Below are positions 8,600 to 16,712 of a stretch of 64,000 bases of DNA, piece by piece. Source of the DNA: Alphaproteobacteria bacterium (lineage in GTDB: Bacteria > Myxococcota_A > UBA796 > GCA-2862545); NCBI GenBank assembly GCA_020632955.1, contig JACKEO010000006.1:1-64000 (forward strand). The letters are read 5' to 3'. The notes beneath the pieces are model-generated. The model saw only the letters and a list, made by a program, of their open reading frames with translations, had not been told where the DNA came from and ran no database searches. Position numbers and translations under genes: made by a program. Each line of letters begins with the position of its first letter. Within the stretch, counting starts at the first letter, position 1.

Positions 8600-9212
8600 G
8601 GGCGCCGAGCTCGCCGGTGAGGTCCAGACCGTCGGGCAGGTCCACGCGGCGATCGCGGCGGTAGAGGAAGAGGGTGAGGGTGCACTTCTGCCCGGCGGTC
8701 ACCGGCAGGGCGTCGTGCCGGCTGGTGGGGTCCAGGCGTCCCTCGGCGTCGAAGCTCGTCCACACCAGCAGGCGTCCGGCCACGGGACGCAGGGCGAGGG
8801 GACCGGAGGCGGCGTCGGGGAAGCGGGTCTCGCCCCCGGCGTCCGGCGCCTGCAGCACCAGCATCGCCGTGGTCACGAGCGTCAGGCCCTGGAGCTCGTA
8901 GGCGTCCAGGTGGGCCGGGTGGGCCTCGCCCACGGAGTAGCGGCGGAAGCGCAGCCAGCCGTCGCTCTCGTCCCGGCAGCCGAGCGCGTCCTCGATGCGG
9001 CCGGCCACCTCGGCCAACAGCGGGTCGAAGGCCCGGGGCAGCTCCACGCTGAAGCCCGTGGGGCCGTGCGCCGTGGTGAGACCCTGGGCGGCGAAGCGGT
9101 CCCAGGCGCCGCCCAGGGCGTCGAGACGGGCCCGCTCCGTGTCGGAGACGAGCCCGTCGATGACCCGCAGGCGGGGGGCGTGACTCACGGTGTAGGTGCG
9201 CGTGGACGGCAT
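8592..9212 (-). CDS. Fe(II)/2-oxoglutarate oxygenase, prolyl-4-hydroxylase-like
   Basis: 206 residues. The iron triad is His101/Asp103 (AHLDAYELQ) and His166 (SRHDALPV), with Lys176 placed to bind 2-oxoglutarate, as in P4H-type enzymes. GGETRFPD and GRLLVWTSFD are typical beta-strand segments. The start ATG at 9212 gives MPSTRTYTV. The 3' end overlaps that of the convergent ATP-grasp gene by 8 bases. The family hydroxylates protein side chains or small molecules; the target is unknown. Confidence 0.82.
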   Translation of the reverse strand: MPSTRTYTVSHAPRLRVIDGLVSDTERARLDALGGAWDRFAAQGLTTAHGPTGFSVELPRAFDPLLAEVAGRIEDALGCRDESDGWLRFRRYSVGEAHPAHLDAYELQGLTLVTTAMLVLQAPDAGGETRFPDAASGPLALRPVAGRLLVWTSFDAEGRLDPTSRHDALPVTAGQKCTLTLFLYRRDRRVDLPDGLDLTGELGALS

Positions 9213-9330
9213 GGGACGCGGGCCGTACCACGGGGGGCGGCCTTCGACCGCAGCCGGTGGGAGGCCCCCGAGGCACGCCGGGCCGTCGGGTGCGCTAGGG
9301 CTTCGGGGCCCTCCCGACCTCTCGTGCCGC

Positions 9331-9978
9331 ATGCGCGTCGTGCCCGTCGCCCTCTTCGCGAAGCCTCCCCTCCCGGGCGTGGCCAAGACGCGCCTGGCTG
9401 CGGAGATCGGTGACGCGGCGGCCGCCGCCGTGGCCGCCGCGCTGCTCGCCGATGCCTGGGCCGTCGTCGCCGCCGCGCCGGGCGTCCGGCCCGTCCTGGC
9501 CACCACGGACCCGCAGGCGGATCACGGCCTCGGCGCCGTGGACGCCTGGGATCAGGGAGGCGGCGACCTGGGGGCGCGGGTGGAGCGCGTGCTCCGGCGC
9601 GGCGTCGCCGAGTCCGGCGCCTGCATCGCGCTCGGGGCCGACACCGTGGGGCTGTCGTGGGCCGACCTGGCGGCCGTGGTCGCAGGACTGGATCGGGCGC
9701 CCGCGGTGCTCGGGCGCAGCGAGGACGGCGGGTTCTGGGTGCTGGGGCTCCGCAGCGTTCCCGAGGGCCTGCTCGCGGACCTCCCCTGGAGCGCGGCGCA
9801 GACGGGGGAGGCCACGGCGGCGCGGCTCCGGTCGCGCCTCGGCGCGCTGGAGGAGGTGGCCGTGCGCTGGGACGTGGACGAACCGGCGGATCTGGCGCGT
9901 GTGGCGGCCGAGGCCCGGGCAGGGCGCATCCCCCGGGGTGCCACGGCGACCCTGGCGTGCCGGCTCGTTCCCGGCTGA
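9331..9978 (+). CDS. TIGR04282-type (DUF2064) glycosyltransferase-like protein
   Basis: 215 residues with a nucleotide-sugar transferase fold. The N-terminal LFAKPPLPGVAKTRLA is the family signature (substrate loop with K-TRL). ALGADTVGLS and AVLGRSEDGGFWVLGL match the metal-binding and catalytic segments of the family first noted beside radical SAM/selenium genes. No such partner is seen here. The ATG at 9331 lacks a strong ribosome site, but a GCTAG element lies 33 bases upstream. Confidence 0.8.
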   Translation: MRVVPVALFAKPPLPGVAKTRLAAEIGDAAAAAVAAALLADAWAVVAAAPGVRPVLATTDPQADHGLGAVDAWDQGGGDLGARVERVLRRGVAESGACIALGADTVGLSWADLAAVVAGLDRAPAVLGRSEDGGFWVLGLRSVPEGLLADLPWSAAQTGEATAARLRSRLGALEEVAVRWDVDEPADLARVAAEARAGRIPRGATATLACRLVPG

Positions 9979-9987
9979 CGGGCCAGG

Positions 9988-10380
9988 TCAGGGGGCGGAG
10001 GGCACGGGCTCCGCGTCCCACGGAGCGCCCGCGGCCAGCCACCCACGTCGGCCGCCCGCCAGCGACCACACGTTGCGGTAGCCCATCTGCTGCAGCGCCT
10101 CGGCCGCCAGGGCCGAGCGGAAGCCGCCCCCGCAGTAGAGCACGAGCTCCTCGTCGAGATCGGGGAAGGCGTCCTCCACGTCGCGCTCGATCACGCCCTT
10201 GCCCAGGTGCACCGCCCCCGGGATCCGCCCGGCGGCCCACTCCCGATCCTCCCGCACGTCGACCACCACCGGAGGACGGTCGTGCTGGAGTCGCGCGCGC
10301 AGCTCGTCGATCCCCATCTCGCGGATCCGGCCGCGGGCGGCCTCGCAGAGGGCCAGGAAGCGAGGAGCATGGTGGGCCAT
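9988..10380 (-). CDS. Rhodanese-like sulfurtransferase domain protein
   Basis: 130 residues forming one rhodanese domain. VVVDVREDREWAAGRIPGAVHL is the conserved core, and the active-site cysteine is Cys83 in YCGGGFRS, so a sulfurtransferase activity is plausible. There is no signal peptide, so it is cytosolic. It lies convergent to the preceding transferase and divergent from the next gene, so it is transcribed alone. The physiological sulfur donor and acceptor are unknown. Confidence 0.88.
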   Translation of the reverse strand: MAHHAPRFLALCEAARGRIREMGIDELRARLQHDRPPVVVDVREDREWAAGRIPGAVHLGKGVIERDVEDAFPDLDEELVLYCGGGFRSALAAEALQQMGYRNVWSLAGGRRGWLAAGAPWDAEPVPSAP

Positions 10381-10502
10381 CGGAGATCTCCGGGGGACGC
10401 GGCGGGGGCCAGGGTTCCGTCAAGTCGCCCGTGACGCTGGCGCACGGGGGCGGGAACATGTATCGTGCGGCGTTGCCCGCCACAGGTCCCCCGGAGGAGA
10501 TC

Positions 10503-12305
10503 GTGCCCCTGGATCCCCGGCATCCGCCTTCCAACCCCCTCCTCGCGCTCGGTCTGGCCTGCCTCGCCGGCGCGCCCGCTGCCGCCCTGGCGCAGGGGGA
10601 GCAGTACAAGCCCACCGAGACCGTGGGCTACGCCCTGTCGGCGCAGATCACCGACAACGGCTTCAACAGCATCGAGGCCGTGGTCAACACCGCGCTGCCC
10701 GATCTGATCGCCGAGCTGGGGGTCCTCGAGATCCCCGACGTCACCTCGGGCATCGAGCTGCGCGGGGCCAAGGCCATCGTCAAGACGGTGAGCATCGACA
10801 TCAAGCCGGTGGCGCCTCCCTTCGCGGGGGCCACGCTCGAGCTCTACCTCGACATGGACATCGGGCTGAACACGCAGGCCGAGCCCTACCAGATCTCCGT
10901 CCCGATCCTCTGTGGGTCCACGGGCGCGGGCTGGGTCGAGAACCTCAAGGTGATCACGCCCCCCGCGAAGGGCGGCATCCCCCTCGAGATCTCGGTGGTG
11001 GACGGCAAGTTCCAGATCGACCTGCAGATCGAGTCGAACAGCATCGAGCTGCGGAACATGAACGCGAAGGGGAACTGCAGCGGCACGCTCAACTTCGCCA
11101 CCACGGCCCTGCAGAGCATCCTCATCAACGCGCTCATCATCCCCGAGGTGAACAAGCTGCTGCGGGGCACGCCCACCGAGCCGGGCATCCTCGCCGACCT
11201 CAACGACGCGCTCGACGCCGCGAACATCGCGCTGGTGGAGGAGGACGCCATCGAGGTGCTCGGCAAGTACCTCAACGTGGTCCTCAAGCCGCGGCAGGCC
11301 TTCAGCAGCACCGCCGGCCTCGAGCTGGTCTACGACAGCCACATCTACGCGGCGCAGGATCCCTGCGTGGCGAACATCGACCCGCTGGGCAGCAAGAAGA
11401 CGCCGCCCCGCGAGCCGCCGGCCATCGGCGGCCTGCCGCCCAGCACCGAGGTGGCCGCGCTCCTCAGCGACGACATGGTCAACCAGGCGCTGTACGCGGT
11501 GTTCTCGGGCGGCATCCTCTGCATCGACGTGGACGAGGAGCTGCTGGGCGACAGCGCCGGCCTCATCCCCAAGGGCGCGGCCCTCATCGGCCTGCTCGCG
11601 GGCAACGACATCAAGCCCGAGTTCGACGCCATCCTGCCGCCCAACCCGCCCACGCTGCTCACCGTGGCGCCCACGCGGGTGCCGCTGGTGGCCTACGACC
11701 GCGCGGCGGCGCCCATCACCGTCGACATCGAGCAGCTCAACCTCAACGTCTTCACCGAGATCGACGGCCGCACCGCGCGGGTGCTCGCGCTGGGCGTGGA
11801 CGCGGAGGTGGGCGTCGACCTCGACTTCAACGGCACCACGGGCGACCTGGCGATCGAGCTCAGCGGCCTGGACGCCCAGAGCATCGAGATGAGCTTCGTC
11901 GGCGACGAGTTCGTCGAGGGCACGGCCGAGATCATCGCCCAGAACTCGAAGAAGGCCCTGGGCGGCATCCTCGACGTCGCGCTGCCCTCGCTGCTCGGCT
12001 CCAACCTCGCCTTCGCCTTGCCCAGCTTCGCCGGCCTCGGCCTCAGCTCGCTCACGGCCGGTCCGTCGGCGCGGGCGTCCGACTGGCTGCAGGCCTCGGC
12101 GAGCATCGGCGCGGTGCCCTACGGCGACGCCAGCGGCGGCTGTGGCGGCGACACCGGCGGTGGCTGCGGCGGCGGGTGCGGCGGTGGCTGCGACGGCGGC
12201 AGCAGCTGCGGTGGCGGCTGCACCACCGGGCCCAACCCGCTGGGCGCCTACCTCCTCTTCCTCGTCCCCACCTTCCTGCTCCGTCGTCGCGACGTCCGGA
12301 GCTGA
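10503..12305 (+). CDS. Exported TULIP/BPI-like protein with Cys/Gly-rich C-terminal sorting tail
   Basis: 600 residues from a GTG at 10503 that has a strong GGAGGAG 3 bases upstream. An in-frame ATG at 10458 is possible but less well served. Residues 1-31 form a signal peptide ending AALAQG. The body resembles bactericidal-permeability-increasing/lipid-transfer folds: the first half has the amphipathic VVNTALPDLIAELG, and the second half begins with STEVAALLSDDMVNQALYAV, the usual opening of the second BPI domain. The last 60 residues carry six cysteines in GGGC repeats, one membrane helix and RRR, resembling MYXO-CTERM surface anchoring. It probably binds lipid at the cell surface. Confidence 0.72.
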   Translation: MPLDPRHPPSNPLLALGLACLAGAPAAALAQGEQYKPTETVGYALSAQITDNGFNSIEAVVNTALPDLIAELGVLEIPDVTSGIELRGAKAIVKTVSIDIKPVAPPFAGATLELYLDMDIGLNTQAEPYQISVPILCGSTGAGWVENLKVITPPAKGGIPLEISVVDGKFQIDLQIESNSIELRNMNAKGNCSGTLNFATTALQSILINALIIPEVNKLLRGTPTEPGILADLNDALDAANIALVEEDAIEVLGKYLNVVLKPRQAFSSTAGLELVYDSHIYAAQDPCVANIDPLGSKKTPPREPPAIGGLPPSTEVAALLSDDMVNQALYAVFSGGILCIDVDEELLGDSAGLIPKGAALIGLLAGNDIKPEFDAILPPNPPTLLTVAPTRVPLVAYDRAAAPITVDIEQLNLNVFTEIDGRTARVLALGVDAEVGVDLDFNGTTGDLAIELSGLDAQSIEMSFVGDEFVEGTAEIIAQNSKKALGGILDVALPSLLGSNLAFALPSFAGLGLSSLTAGPSARASDWLQASASIGAVPYGDASGGCGGDTGGGCGGGCGGGCDGGSSCGGGCTTGPNPLGAYLLFLVPTFLLRRRDVRS

Positions 12306-12356
12306 CGGCCCTCGGGGCCGGCCCGGGCCTCTCCCGGGCGCACGTGGAGGTCGTGG

Positions 12357-13460
12357 ATGGCGACCATCGTCCTCGCGGGCGGCGGCACGGGCGGGCACGT
12401 CTACCCGGCCCTGGCCATCGGTGACGTGCTCCGGGCACGGGGCCACCGGGTGATCGTCTACGGCGACCCCGATCGGCTCGAGGCCCGTGTGGCGCCCCAG
12501 CGCGGCTTTCCCTTCCGCCCCGTGCAGGCGGCGCAGTTCCCCCGCACCGGCGTGCTGGGCAAGGTGCGCTTCCTGTGGTCGCTGCTCGTGGGCGTGGCGA
12601 AGGTACGCACGATGCTCGCGGAGGACGGCGCCGACGCGGTCTTCGGGGTGGGCGGCTACATCGCGGCGCCCACCGTGCTCGCGGGCTGGACCCTGGGCCG
12701 GCGCACGATCGTGCACGAGGCCAACGTGGTGCCCGGCCTCGCGAACCAGCTCTGCGCGCGCGTGGCCGACCGGGTGCTCGTGACCTTCGAGGCCACGGTG
12801 CCGCGCCTGCCCGGCCCCCGCACGCCCGAGGTGGTGGGGGTGCCCGTGGATCCGGCCGTCCTCGTGGGCGACCGCGCCGAGGCCGCCGCCCGCTACGGCC
12901 TGTCGCCCGACGCGGTGACCGTGATGCTGGTGGGGGGCTCCCTGGGGGCCGCCCGCATCAACGAGCTCGCCCTGGCGCTCGCGCGTCGGGAGCGTGCGTA
13001 CCAGGTGCTCCACCTCTGCGGCCCGCGCTTCGAGGCCGACGTGCGCGCCGCCCTCGGCGACGCGCTGCCGCCCGCCTACGCGCTGGTGCCCTACGAGGAC
13101 CGCATGGGGCAGGCCTACGCCCTGGCCGACCTCGTGGTGAGCCGCGCCGGGTCGGTCACGCTGGCCGAGCTCTCCGCCGTCGGGCGCGCCGCCGTGCTGG
13201 TGCCCAGTCCCCACGTCACCGAGAACCACCAGGAGCACAACGCGCGCGGCCTCGCCCGGGCGGGTGCGGCCGAGGTGCTCGTGGAGGACCGCTGGGTGCT
13301 CGACGAGGCCGTGGCGCGCGTGGAGGCCCTGCTGTCCGACCGCGAGGGCCTGGGGCGGATGGGCGAGGCGGCGCGCCTGCTGGCCCACCCGGGTGCGGCC
13401 GAGCACGTGGCCGACGTGGTCCTCGAGGCACTGCACGGCAAGGGGCCTGCACGCGTGTGA
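12357..13460 (+). CDS. murG: UDP-N-acetylglucosamine--lipid I GlcNAc transferase
   Basis: 367 residues. GGGTGGHVYPALAI at the N-terminus is the MurG G-loop; GVGGYIAAP and HEANVVPGLANQ are the next conserved blocks; GGSLGAARIN and SRAGSVTLAEL form the nucleotide-sugar site. It makes lipid II on the inner face of the membrane. The gene stands alone, outside the usual mur/fts division cluster. It follows the TULIP-like gene by 51 bases and may share its transcript. The ATG follows GTGGAGG. Confidence 0.95.
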   Translation: MATIVLAGGGTGGHVYPALAIGDVLRARGHRVIVYGDPDRLEARVAPQRGFPFRPVQAAQFPRTGVLGKVRFLWSLLVGVAKVRTMLAEDGADAVFGVGGYIAAPTVLAGWTLGRRTIVHEANVVPGLANQLCARVADRVLVTFEATVPRLPGPRTPEVVGVPVDPAVLVGDRAEAAARYGLSPDAVTVMLVGGSLGAARINELALALARRERAYQVLHLCGPRFEADVRAALGDALPPAYALVPYEDRMGQAYALADLVVSRAGSVTLAELSAVGRAAVLVPSPHVTENHQEHNARGLARAGAAEVLVEDRWVLDEAVARVEALLSDREGLGRMGEAARLLAHPGAAEHVADVVLEALHGKGPARV

Positions 13461-13482
13461 TACTCGGGCCCACGGAGGCCCG

Positions 13483-13881
13483 ATGGCAGAGGACAAGGAG
13501 GATCGGCTCGAGGACGTGCTGGGCGAGGGCGACCTCGAGGGCACGCGGCGGTCCCGCCTGATCTCGGCCTTCACCAAGCGCCTGCAGAACCCGCGCCAGC
13601 TCTCGGGCGACGCGATGGAGCTGCTGGGCGTGGTGCTCGAGAGCTCCGACCGCGCAAAGACCGAGGCCGTGAAGATGGTGGCCCGCGAGGTGCGGCACTA
13701 CCTCGAGGAGCTCAAGCTGCGGGAAGACCTCTACGAGCTCGTCACCTCCCACTCCCTGGAGGTGAAGATGTCGCTGAAGCTCGAGCCGCTGGCCGGCAAG
13801 GCGCCGCGGGCACCCGCATCGCCGGAACCCGACGCCGACGAGGGCGCATCGCCGGTCAGCCCGGAGGCCGAGGATCCTTGA
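13483..13881 (+). CDS. Small conserved-looking protein of unknown function
   Basis: 132 residues, acidic at both ends, with a predicted mostly helical middle (about 25-105) containing KRLQNPRQLSGDAMELLG and REVRHYLEELKLREDLYEL. The C-terminal 25 residues are Pro/Ala/Glu-rich and disordered. No enzyme motif or membrane segment was recognised. It follows murG by 22 bases, with a GATACT element at 13459-13464 that may be its own -10. The last 26 bases overlap the convergent acyltransferase gene. Confidence 0.7.
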   Translation: MAEDKEDRLEDVLGEGDLEGTRRSRLISAFTKRLQNPRQLSGDAMELLGVVLESSDRAKTEAVKMVAREVRHYLEELKLREDLYELVTSHSLEVKMSLKLEPLAGKAPRAPASPEPDADEGASPVSPEAEDP

Positions 13882-14926
13882 GCGCCAGGAAGGGCGCCTC
13901 CACGGTGCGGTACACCAGCGTGGCCACGCCCACCGACAGCCCCGCCGCGACGACGTAGGCGGCGAGCGAGGCGAGGGGACCCATCCCGCCCACCGGCAGC
14001 CAGGTCGCGAGGGCGGTCAGCACCAGCGCGTGCGTGAGGTACAGGCCGTAGGAGACCTTGCCCACGTGGGCCATCACCGGGTGGGTGAGCCACGCCCCCG
14101 GGCCGAGGCGCTCGGAGCTGGCCAGCGCCAGCACCACGAGGCCGGCGCAGAGCCCGAGCGCGCTGAAGCCCCACACCACGAACGCCGGGTTGCGCGCCGA
14201 GCCGTGGGCGGCGATCGCGACGAAGGCCAGGCCCGCGGGCAGGGCGGTCCACCGGGCGAGCTGCACGACGGCCGTCCGTCGCTCGTGCCAGGCCAGCGCG
14301 CCGAGGGCGCCCCAGGCCAGCGCGTCCATCCGGCACCAGGTGGCCATGTAGGTGACGAGGTGATCGGGACCGTGGGCCCCCCAGCGCAGCAGCGGGGCCA
14401 CCACGATCGCCGCCACCACCACCGCGCGCAGGGCGGGACGCGGCAGCCACAGCACCAGCAGCGGCCACACCAGGTAGAACTGCTCCTCCACCGCGAGCGA
14501 CCACGTCACGCCCAGGGCGAGATCGGCGTTCGGGGCGTAGGCGATCCAGTAGTTGGACAGGAAGGTGAGCACGGTCCATGCGGGGATGGGCGAGGCCACC
14601 CCGGCCAGCGCCCGTGGCAGCACGATCAACGCCACCACGCCGTAGTAGAGCGGGAAGATGCGCAGGATGCGGCGCCGGTAGAAGCGCCGGAAGTAGTCCG
14701 GGCGGTCCCGCGTCCCGAGCAGGATGCCCGTGATCAGGAAGCCCGACAGGGTGAAGAAGACGTCCACGCCCACCCAGCCGGCCCGCGCCAGCCACGTGAC
14801 CGGACCCAGCGCCGCGGGGTGCAGGGCCTTGTCGGTGTGGAAGAGGAGCACGAGCAGCACGGCCACGGCACGCAGGCCGTCGAAGCCGGGGATGTGCTTG
14901 CGTTCGTCGGGCCAGAGCATGGGCAC
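13856..14926 (-). CDS. Acyltransferase 3 family membrane protein (OafA/YrhL-like)
   Basis: 356 residues with about ten membrane helices. The N-terminal IPGFDGLRAVAVLLVLLFH contains the family's catalytic-type arginine and histidine. GWVGVDVFFTLSGFLITGIL and the RFYRRRILRIFPLYY motif are diagnostic. Such proteins transfer acyl groups to surface polysaccharides or lipids across the inner membrane; the acceptor is unknown. No glycan gene cluster surrounds it. Confidence 0.9.
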   Translation of the reverse strand: MPMLWPDERKHIPGFDGLRAVAVLLVLLFHTDKALHPAALGPVTWLARAGWVGVDVFFTLSGFLITGILLGTRDRPDYFRRFYRRRILRIFPLYYGVVALIVLPRALAGVASPIPAWTVLTFLSNYWIAYAPNADLALGVTWSLAVEEQFYLVWPLLVLWLPRPALRAVVVAAIVVAPLLRWGAHGPDHLVTYMATWCRMDALAWGALGALAWHERRTAVVQLARWTALPAGLAFVAIAAHGSARNPAFVVWGFSALGLCAGLVVLALASSERLGPGAWLTHPVMAHVGKVSYGLYLTHALVLTALATWLPVGGMGPLASLAAYVVAAGLSVGVATLVYRTVEAPFLALKDPRPPG

Positions 14927-15005
14927 CGGGCGGGCTGTGGACCCGGCGCCCTTGCGCGACGGGGGCCCACGGACGTAGGGGAGGCCACGCTACCCCGGAG
15001 TCCCC

Positions 15006-15305
15006 GTGCGCGCGCGCTCCCTGCACCTCCTCGTCCTGCTCGCCTCGCTCGGCGCCGCGCCGCGCGCGATCGCCGCCGAGGTGGCCGAGATGTTCCTCCT
15101 CGACGCGCCGCTCGAGAGCCGTCGCTTCGCCGACAGCGCCACGCCCGGGCCCTCCTTCAAGGCGGGACAGCGGGTCACCGTGCTCGCGGTGGAGGGTGGG
15201 CGCGTGCGGCTGTACGTGGGCGACAGCTACGGCTGGGTGTCGGCCTCCGAGCTCGACGCCGCTGCCAGCGAGGTCCCGGTCATCCCCCTGACGCCTGCGG
15301 ACTGA
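15006..15305 (+). CDS. Small exported SH3-like domain protein
   Basis: 99 residues from a GTG with GGAG 6 bases upstream. A signal peptide (1-23, ending AIAAE) is followed by a single small beta-rich domain: FKAGQRVTVLAVEGGRVRLYVGDSYGWVS, the pattern of bacterial SH3 domains. These often bind peptidoglycan or periplasmic partners. The next gene starts 2 bases after its stop, so they form a two-gene unit. Confidence 0.7.
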   Translation: MRARSLHLLVLLASLGAAPRAIAAEVAEMFLLDAPLESRRFADSATPGPSFKAGQRVTVLAVEGGRVRLYVGDSYGWVSASELDAAASEVPVIPLTPAD

Positions 15306-15307
15306 GC

Positions 15308-15727
15308 GTGATCCGCCTCGCCGGCGTGGCCACCGGGCTGCTCGGGCTGCTGCTCGTGCCCCTGGCGCTCACGGCGGGCACCTCCTGGCTCGCGGTGCTG
15401 GGGCACCTCGCGCTCACCGCCCTGTGCGTGGGGCTGGCCTGGTTCGACGGCCTGGCAGGCCGCCCGGCCACGGCGCGGGCGTGGGGAGCCTGGGCCGCGG
15501 TGTGCACGGCCGGCGTGGCGGGCGCGCTGCACCTGTCCTGGTCGGCACACGGCGGGTGGGCGTGGATGGCGCCCTTCGCGCTCATCCTGCTGTGGGCCTG
15601 GGTGGGCCCCGTGGCGGGCTGGCTCGCGGGGGCGGTGGGCGCACGGCGTCAGGCGGCGCGCGCGCGGCGTGCGGTGGCGCGGCGCCTGCGGGATCAGGCG
15701 TGGCCGGCGCCGAACAGCGTGGGCTGA
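15308..15727 (+). CDS. Small multi-pass membrane protein, unknown function
   Basis: 139 residues from a GTG at 15308, just after the SH3-like gene. Four hydrophobic segments (about 5-25, 30-48, 60-78, 85-105) are followed by an arginine/alanine-rich cytoplasmic tail. No family was recognised. Close coupling suggests it works with the exported SH3-like protein. The last 34 bases overlap the 3' end of the convergent MBL gene. Confidence 0.6.
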   Translation: MIRLAGVATGLLGLLLVPLALTAGTSWLAVLGHLALTALCVGLAWFDGLAGRPATARAWGAWAAVCTAGVAGALHLSWSAHGGWAWMAPFALILLWAWVGPVAGWLAGAVGARRQAARARRAVARRLRDQAWPAPNSVG

Positions 15728-16599
15728 ACCGGGCGCGGAGGCGGCGTGCCCGTGGCGTGCACGGCCGGGAGGGGTCGGGCCTGCTCGGCGATGTGCACGC
15801 GGACCTGGCCTGCCCGGCCGATGGCGTGCAGCGCCGCGTCGGCCGCCTGCTGCGCGTGCGCCGGGGTGTTGTTCTCCTCGGAGAGGTGGGCGAGCACGAG
15901 GTGGCGCAGCCGGCTGCCCACGCCACGCTCCACGAGGTCGGCGGCCTGCGCGTTCGACAGGTGGCCGTGCCGCCCGCGGATCCGCTGCTTGAGCTGCCAG
16001 GGATAGGGCCCGTCGAGGAGGAGCTGCTCGTCGTGGTTGAACTCCACCACCGCCACGTCGAGGCTGGCCAGCAGGCGCTCCACCAGGCGCGGCGCGTGGC
16101 CCAGATCGGTGACGACGCCGGCGCGGGCGTGACCGCGCACCACCGTCCACGCGACGGGCTCGAGGGTGTCGTGCGGCACGGCGTGCGCCTCGAGCACGCC
16201 GTCGGCCCAGGGCAGGCGGTCGCCGGCGCGCACCGGCTCCAGGCGCTGCGGCCGGATGCGCTCCGCCATGCCCTCGAGCGTGCCGGCGGTCACGTAGAAG
16301 GGCACGGGCGCGCCCTGGGCCTTGGCGAGGCGGCGGTCGAGCACGCCGGCGGCGGCCACGTGGTCGGTGTGCTCGTGGGTGAGGAGCACCGCCTCGATGC
16401 GCACGTCGCCGAGCCCCACGGCGGCGAGGCGCTCCAGCACCTGGCGCGCCGAGATGCCGCAGTCCACGAGCACGCCGCGGCGCGCATCGCCGATGTAGGT
16501 GCAGTTGCCGCGGGAGCCCGAGGCCAGCGTGGCCACGAGCACGCCCTCGTGGTCGACCAGCGGGTCGTGGGTCGCGCCGAGCGCGTCCGAGGTCGTCAT
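15694..16599 (-). CDS. MBL-fold hydrolase, WalJ/YycJ-like
   Basis: 301 residues. ASGSRGNCTYI and the metal-binding TH-E-HTDH (LLTHEHTDHVAAAGVL) match the YycJ/WalJ branch of metallo-beta-lactamase-fold proteins, thought to be nucleases or regulators of cell-wall coordination. Later metal ligands are in DLGHAPRL and VVEFNHDEQLL, and HLSNAQAADL and LVLAHLSEENN are typical of the group. I chose the ATG at 16599 (MTTSDALG), because the 27 upstream residues are proline/arginine-rich and unlike the family. No WalRK genes are nearby. Confidence 0.87.
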   Translation of the reverse strand: MTTSDALGATHDPLVDHEGVLVATLASGSRGNCTYIGDARRGVLVDCGISARQVLERLAAVGLGDVRIEAVLLTHEHTDHVAAAGVLDRRLAKAQGAPVPFYVTAGTLEGMAERIRPQRLEPVRAGDRLPWADGVLEAHAVPHDTLEPVAWTVVRGHARAGVVTDLGHAPRLVERLLASLDVAVVEFNHDEQLLLDGPYPWQLKQRIRGRHGHLSNAQAADLVERGVGSRLRHLVLAHLSEENNTPAHAQQAADAALHAIGRAGQVRVHIAEQARPLPAVHATGTPPPRPVQPTLFGAGHA

Positions 16600-16712
16600 C
16601 GCCGCGCGCTCCCGGTGCGTGGACGACCTAGGACGGACCCGTGGGGGTGTCGAGGTCCCCGGGATCGCGCAGGCAGGCACGGCGCCGCAGGGCGCACACA
16701 GGAGCGGTGGGC

